From CAYZYO01 sp964482585 (GTDB lineage: Bacteria; Bacillota; Syntrophomonadia; Syntrophomonadales; Syntrophomonadaceae), in NCBI GenBank assembly GCA_964482585.1, contig CAYZYO010000012.1, forward strand, positions 1 through 27,657: DNA of 27,657 bases. The letters run 5' to 3'. A program made the translations under genes and the position numbers. This document shows, one piece after another, positions 24,538 to 27,657 of the stretch (position 1 is the stretch's first letter; each line of letters starts with the position of its first letter). The notes below the pieces were generated by a model. That model had not been told where the DNA came from. It searched no databases and worked only from the letters and a program-made list of their open reading frames with translations.

Positions 24538-25722
24538 TTACCGCAGGAGCTGCAACACACCCTGGGGCTGCTGGTTGGCCTGGGCCAGCATGGCCTGCGC
24601 GGCCTGAGCAAGGATGTTCATCTTGGTGAATTCCATCATTTCCTTGGCCATGTCTACGTCGCGGATGCGAGACTCGGCAGCGGTTAGGTTCTCAGCTGAT
24701 GTGCCCAGGTTGTTAATCGTATGTTCTAAACGGTTTTGAACAGCACCTAGCTTGGAGCGTTCGCCTGATACTTGATCAATGGCAGCTTGGATTCTGGTTA
24801 CTGCATCTGCCGCATTTTCATGGGTAGAGATGTCAAGAGCCTGTTCCTGAATTTCATTACTTATACCATCTGTAACACCCAAGGCAGCTGATGTACCAGC
24901 TGTAGTAATGCCAAGTGCATTTGCACGCATATCGGAAATTTCCAGTCTCATACTCTGGTTTTCGTTGGCACCAATTTGGAAACTAAGAATATTGCTATCG
25001 TCTTTATCTCCCTCTGTTATAGTAACTTCGTCATCGGCAATATTAACTGCACCTGAAAGATCTGCTACCATACCTGTTGAAGGACCGTTTTCTATTGTTG
25101 TAACAGTCACTACACTGTCGGTAACGCTAACTGTATATTTCTCAGATAAAACTGCATCAGCATCAATAGCGGTTTTTATTGCCCCTGCAGTAGTGCTTTC
25201 ATCAGTATCAAAATCTATTTCTATCCCCATGACAGTTACAGAACCACTATCCATATTAGCTAAATCAAATACCATTTCTGATTGTGAGGTATAGGTTGAT
25301 GCCTTCTCGCCATTCAATAGTTTTTGAGTGTTAAACTCATTTGTGTTGCCGATACGGTTAATTTCTGAGGTCAATTGATTAATTTCTTTCTGGATTTCAT
25401 CACGGTCAACTTTAGTATTAGTGTCATTAGAAGCTTGTACGGCAAGTTCTCTCATTCTCTGTAGAATACTATGAGTTTCATTTAACGCACCCTCAGCAGT
25501 TTGTATAAGTGAAATTGAATCCTGGGCATTACGACTGGCTTGATCCAATCCGCGAATCTGACCACGCATTTTCTCAGAAATGGCCAATCCTGCCGCATCG
25601 TCACCAGCACGGTTAATCCGCAAACCAGATGACAACTTTTCTAAAGACTTTTGCCCCATTACGTTGTTGTTACTCAACTGGCGATAGGTGTTTAAGGCTG
25701 CAATATTATGGTTTATTATCAT
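24538..25722 (-). CDS. Flagellin, filament subunit
   Basis: This is the flagellar filament protein (hag/fliC type). The N-terminal D0-D1 region starts MIINHNIAALNTYRQL and contains INRAGDDAAGLAISEKMRGQ; the C-terminal D1-D0 ends with AQAMLAQANQQPQGVLQLLR. Between them, residues ~141-265 form an acidic Thr/Ser/Val-rich variable domain, so 394 aa is longer than the minimal flagellin of about 270. The coding ends look more GC-rich than the middle. The ATG at 25722 is 8 bases after GGGAGG. A sigma-28 promoter, hairpin leader and possible CsrA sites lie upstream. Confidence 0.97.
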   Translation of the reverse strand: MIINHNIAALNTYRQLSNNNVMGQKSLEKLSSGLRINRAGDDAAGLAISEKMRGQIRGLDQASRNAQDSISLIQTAEGALNETHSILQRMRELAVQASNDTNTKVDRDEIQKEINQLTSEINRIGNTNEFNTQKLLNGEKASTYTSQSEMVFDLANMDSGSVTVMGIEIDFDTDESTTAGAIKTAIDADAVLSEKYTVSVTDSVVTVTTIENGPSTGMVADLSGAVNIADDEVTITEGDKDDSNILSFQIGANENQSMRLEISDMRANALGITTAGTSAALGVTDGISNEIQEQALDISTHENAADAVTRIQAAIDQVSGERSKLGAVQNRLEHTINNLGTSAENLTAAESRIRDVDMAKEMMEFTKMNILAQAAQAMLAQANQQPQGVLQLLR

Positions 25723-25729
25723 TGATAAA

Positions 25730-25768
25730 ACCTCCCTGTTTTTTATTAAGCGGCCTCCATGCCGCCTT
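25730..25768 (-). promoter_or_regulatory. Flagellin leader with two candidate CsrA sites
   Basis: The Shine-Dalgarno is embedded in ACAGGGAGGT (25739-25730), which matches the CsrA consensus ACARGGANGT at all positions. Upstream, GCGGC-ATGGAG-GCCGC (25765-25750) is a hairpin with GGA exposed in the loop, a typical second CsrA site. Two more palindromes (25780-25796 and 25806-25820) lie in the leader. CsrA itself is not in the window. Confidence 0.6.
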
Positions 25769-25827
25769 TTTTATAACTCTCCCGGGGCCCCTGGGATTAG
25801 TTATTAAGCTTTTTAAGCTTACTATTA

Positions 25828-25854
25828 ATATCGTCCTTTTTTTTATATTTTTTA
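25828..25854 (-). promoter_or_regulatory. Sigma-28 (sigma-D) promoter of flagellin
   Basis: On the minus strand TAAA (25854-25851), a 15-base spacer, then GACGATAT (25835-25828) matches TAAA-N15-GCCGATAT with one mismatch. Expected start near 25821, about 98 bases before the ATG. Confidence 0.83.
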
Positions 25855-25868
25855 GTCTAAAACGTTTT

Positions 25869-26285
25869 TTATTTGCCCATAGCGGCCGCCTTTTTTTGAG
25901 GTGGGATGTCACCCTGGCTGTCTTTCTCTTTTAGCATCCGGGCCCAGGTCTCTCTTAGTTCACCAATCATAACCAGGACCTCTTCGGCAGGTTCTTTTTC
26001 CTTTTTAAGATTGGCCTGGACCAGCCGGTAATGCATATATTCATAGAGGGAATAAAGGTTTTTCGCTATTTCTCCCGCTTCAAGGTTTATCCCGCTCATC
26101 AGCTCTAAAAGGATATCCTGGGAGCGGATGAAATGGTTGTTGGCTCCTTCATTATCGTTTTTTTCTACTGCTTTTATGCCCTGGCTGGTAAACCGTTTAA
26201 CCCCGTCATAAAGCATTAATACCAGTTTTCCCGGGGAGTTGGTCTGCACCTGGTTTTTCAGGTATAAACTGGCAATAGAATTCAT
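25869..26285 (-). CDS. fliS: FliS, flagellin export chaperone
   Basis: FliS binds the flagellin C-terminus in the cytoplasm and prevents early polymerisation. The helical protein has the family pattern YLKNQVQTNSPGKLVLMLYD near the start and IAKNLYSLYEYMHYRLVQAN in the middle. The 138-aa length is normal. The ATG at 26285 follows AAAGGAGGG. It directly precedes the flagellin promoter and lies 370 bp after flaG, a gap filled with repeats. Confidence 0.96.
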   Translation of the reverse strand: MNSIASLYLKNQVQTNSPGKLVLMLYDGVKRFTSQGIKAVEKNDNEGANNHFIRSQDILLELMSGINLEAGEIAKNLYSLYEYMHYRLVQANLKKEKEPAEEVLVMIGELRETWARMLKEKDSQGDIPPQKKAAAMGK

Positions 26286-26373
26286 AAAAAAGCCCTCCTT
26301 TTATTTTTATGTATCTTTAAGAAGTGTTTTGCTTCAGCAATTAATTCTGGAAAGCCTGGTTTCCCGGGTTGTC

Positions 26374-26650
26374 GGCGGCTGAAGCCGCCTCTACGGGAGT
26401 ACTTCCTTTTTCCAACTATCGGGAGACTGAAGTCTCCCCTGCGTGCGTACTTCCTTTTTCCAACTATCGGGAGACTGAAGTCTCCCCTACGTGNNNNNNN
26501 NNNNNNNNNNNNNNNNNNNNNNNNNNNNNNNNNNNNNNNNNNNNNNNNNNNNNNNNNNNNNNNNNNNNNNNNNNNNNNNNNNNNNNNNNNNNNCTGCGTG
26601 CGTACTTCCTTTTTCCAACTATCGGGAGACTGAAGTCTCCCCTACGTGCG
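26374..26650. repeat. REP copy plus tandem 48-bp repeat array interrupted by a gap
   Basis: A perfect-stem REP copy (26374-26396, core GGCGGCTGAAGCCGCC) is followed by 48-bp tandem units, each carrying GGGAGACTGAAGTCTCCC. Units run 26400-26447 and 26448 into the gap, and another follows it (26603-26650), with only an A/G change near CCTACGTG/CCTGCGTG. Since 48 is a multiple of 3, the array makes a false open frame with a 16-residue repeat. The rest of 26286-26655 has no gene. Confidence 0.88.
26494..26593. other. Assembly gap (100 N)
   Basis: Exactly 100 N inside the 48-bp tandem array. The true copy number is unknown. Confidence 0.99.
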
Positions 26651-26655
26651 TACTT

Positions 26656-27024
26656 TTAGGTTAATCTATCAACTGCTAAGCCCTTATAGCTATCAAACCT
26701 TTTGATAAGCTGAAATACTTTTACAGGAGATAGCTCTGATACTACGTTTTTACTGTTCATATTGATCAGCAGGATCCTGCTTTCCCCGCTGGTTTTTTTT
26801 ACCTGAAGACAGAGAGCAGCACCGCTTTTCTGGAGCAGTTTATTAGCTTTTTCTACAGCATCTTCAAGATCCTCCGGCGAATATTCCCGGTGGTGATTCT
26901 CTTTGTCTTCATCCTGTTTATCACCGGTTATTTTAATCTCCCTGGTTTCAATTACTACCTGTTTTTCGGTCTTGCTTTTGATAGAATTAATTATAAGGGA
27001 ATCGACTCCATTTATAGTGGCCAT
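26656..27024 (-). CDS. flaG: FlaG family protein
   Basis: FlaG proteins are small flagellar products linked to filament length in some bacteria. The C-terminal FlaG domain is seen in EDLEDAVEKANKLLQKSG and then LCLQVKKTSGESRILLINMN, with the ending LSPVKVFQLIKRF. The N-terminal ~50 residues are polar and variable. The ATG at 27024 follows AAAGGAGGG. It lies between the chaperone gene and fliS, the usual fliD/fliS neighbourhood. Confidence 0.93.
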   Translation of the reverse strand: MATINGVDSLIINSIKSKTEKQVVIETREIKITGDKQDEDKENHHREYSPEDLEDAVEKANKLLQKSGAALCLQVKKTSGESRILLINMNSKNVVSELSPVKVFQLIKRFDSYKGLAVDRLT

Positions 27025-27047
27025 CAGCCTTCCCTCCTTTTTTAAGG

Positions 27048-27467
27048 CTATTTTTTGTGGTCCAGGAGGATTCCTTCTAATGCTGCATTCTTCCCCCGGT
27101 AGGTATGGTGCCCCTCTTTTTTCTTTTTCAATTCTTTAATCTTCCGGGCAACTTCAGCCTGGTTTTCCCTTAGACTGCGGATGTTTTCTTCATCCAGGGC
27201 AATAGCCCGGGACATGATTGCTTTTGTTTGGGCGGTTATTGCACCAATTTTTTCCCGGTCCTCTGGAGTAATAGCTTTAAGCTCCAGGTCGATGAGATTA
27301 ACCTGTTCGATAATGCTCTGTTTTTCGTTTATGAATTTAAACATATTATCATAATTCTTATTGGTTATTGCTGTACTCTGTTCTTCGGTTAGGGAAAGGA
27401 ATTTTTCTATAAGCTCTTGTTTCTTTAAAGCCATTTTAGTTAACTCATTAGCACTTGCATGGTACAT
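27048..27467 (-). CDS. FlgN/FliT-like flagellar export chaperone
   Basis: A 139-aa, largely helical protein with coiled-coil pattern, LIEKFLSLTEEQSTAI near the start and EKQSIIEQVNLIDLELK after it. FlgN and FliT chaperones bind hook-associated proteins or FliD before export, and both have this shape. Lying directly after fliD suggests the FliT role, but sequence alone does not settle it. The ATG at 27467 has GAGGGTGAT upstream. Confidence 0.7.
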   Translation of the reverse strand: MYHASANELTKMALKKQELIEKFLSLTEEQSTAITNKNYDNMFKFINEKQSIIEQVNLIDLELKAITPEDREKIGAITAQTKAIMSRAIALDEENIRSLRENQAEVARKIKELKKKKEGHHTYRGKNAALEGILLDHKK

Positions 27468-27487
27468 GCAATCACCCTCTATCTTTA

Positions 27488-27657
27488 TTACTGGAACTGC
27501 TGGGTAAGCCAGGCACTCTGGGCATTCATCTGGTTTATCACCTTTTCCATATATGTAAACTGTCTCCAGTACCTGTCTTCTGCTTCAATCAGTTTTTGTT
27601 CCCATCTTTCAATCTCCAGGTCGAGCCTGCTTAACCTCTTACCGATAAAACTGTTAT
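27488..27657 (-). CDS. fliD: FliD C-terminus (filament cap), cut by window edge
   Basis: The last 56 codons of a protein ending in the FliD pattern: EAEDRYWRQFTYMEKVINQM, then NAQSAWLTQQFQ and a stop at 27488-27490. FliD caps the filament and catalyses flagellin assembly. The stop is 20 bases before the start of the chaperone gene. The rest of the gene is outside the window. Confidence 0.9.
   Translation of the reverse strand, partial: NSFIGKRLSRLDLEIERWEQKLIEAEDRYWRQFTYMEKVINQMNAQSAWLTQQFQ

Noticed and set aside
24303..24611. 102-aa minus-strand ORF overlapping the flagellin end and its terminator
   Set aside because: It is in another frame of flagellin and the terminator, Arg/Pro/Cys-rich, and has no support.
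26374..26650. CRISPR-like array (regular 48-bp repeats)
   Set aside because: Units are contiguous and identical apart from single-base changes, with no unique spacers and no cas genes.
26369..26659. Plus-strand ORF with a repeating 16-residue peptide
   Set aside because: It is the 48-bp tandem repeat read in frame, runs through Ns, and has no ribosome binding site.

Overview
This window is one large flagellar and chemotaxis locus, almost certainly from a Clostridia-type Firmicute. The evidence is AT-rich DNA, strong AGGAGG ribosome binding sites, many GTG/TTG starts, a short Bacillus-type hook protein, a TIGR02530 'flagellar operon protein', and sigma-D (sigma-28) promoters of the form TAAA-N15-GNCGATAW. 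Species cannot be named from sequence alone. Three runs of N (10, 100 and 100 bases) show it is a draft scaffold.

Region 1 (1-18,717, minus strand) is the fla/che-type operon, read right to left: flgB-flgC-[c-di-GMP riboswitch]-fliE-fliF-fliG-fliH-fliI-fliJ-fliK-flgD-TIGR02530-flgE-[REP spacer]-motA-motB-fliL-fliN-fliO-fliP-fliQ-fliR-flhB-flhA-flhF (partial). It encodes the rod, MS ring, switch, export gate and ATPase, hook-length control, hook, and stator. Most genes overlap or lie within a few bases. No FliM and no FlbD gene is present where they usually sit.

Region 2 (18,717-18,967) is a divergent control region. A sigma-A-like promoter faces flgB and a near-consensus sigma-28 promoter faces cheA. 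Region 3 (18,967-22,471, plus strand) holds cheA, cheW and an uncharacterised HTH/ribbon-helix-helix DNA-binding protein, separated by spacers rich in palindromic repeats.

Region 4 (23,091-27,657, minus strand) is the filament module: fliD (C-terminus only), a FlgN/FliT-like chaperone, flaG, fliS, flagellin with a sigma-28 promoter and a CsrA-like leader, then an FlhB-C-terminal paralogue and a second FliK-like protein.

The most notable finding is a c-di-GMP-I (GEMM) aptamer followed by an intrinsic terminator inside the operon, just before fliE. An 8-base complement between the aptamer's 3' strand and the terminator's 5' arm predicts an OFF switch, so high c-di-GMP would stop transcription of fliE and everything downstream. 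Second is a family of about 14 GTAG-headed hairpins (REP/BIME-like) with compensatory stem changes that fill nearly every non-coding spacer and bound both 100-N gaps.
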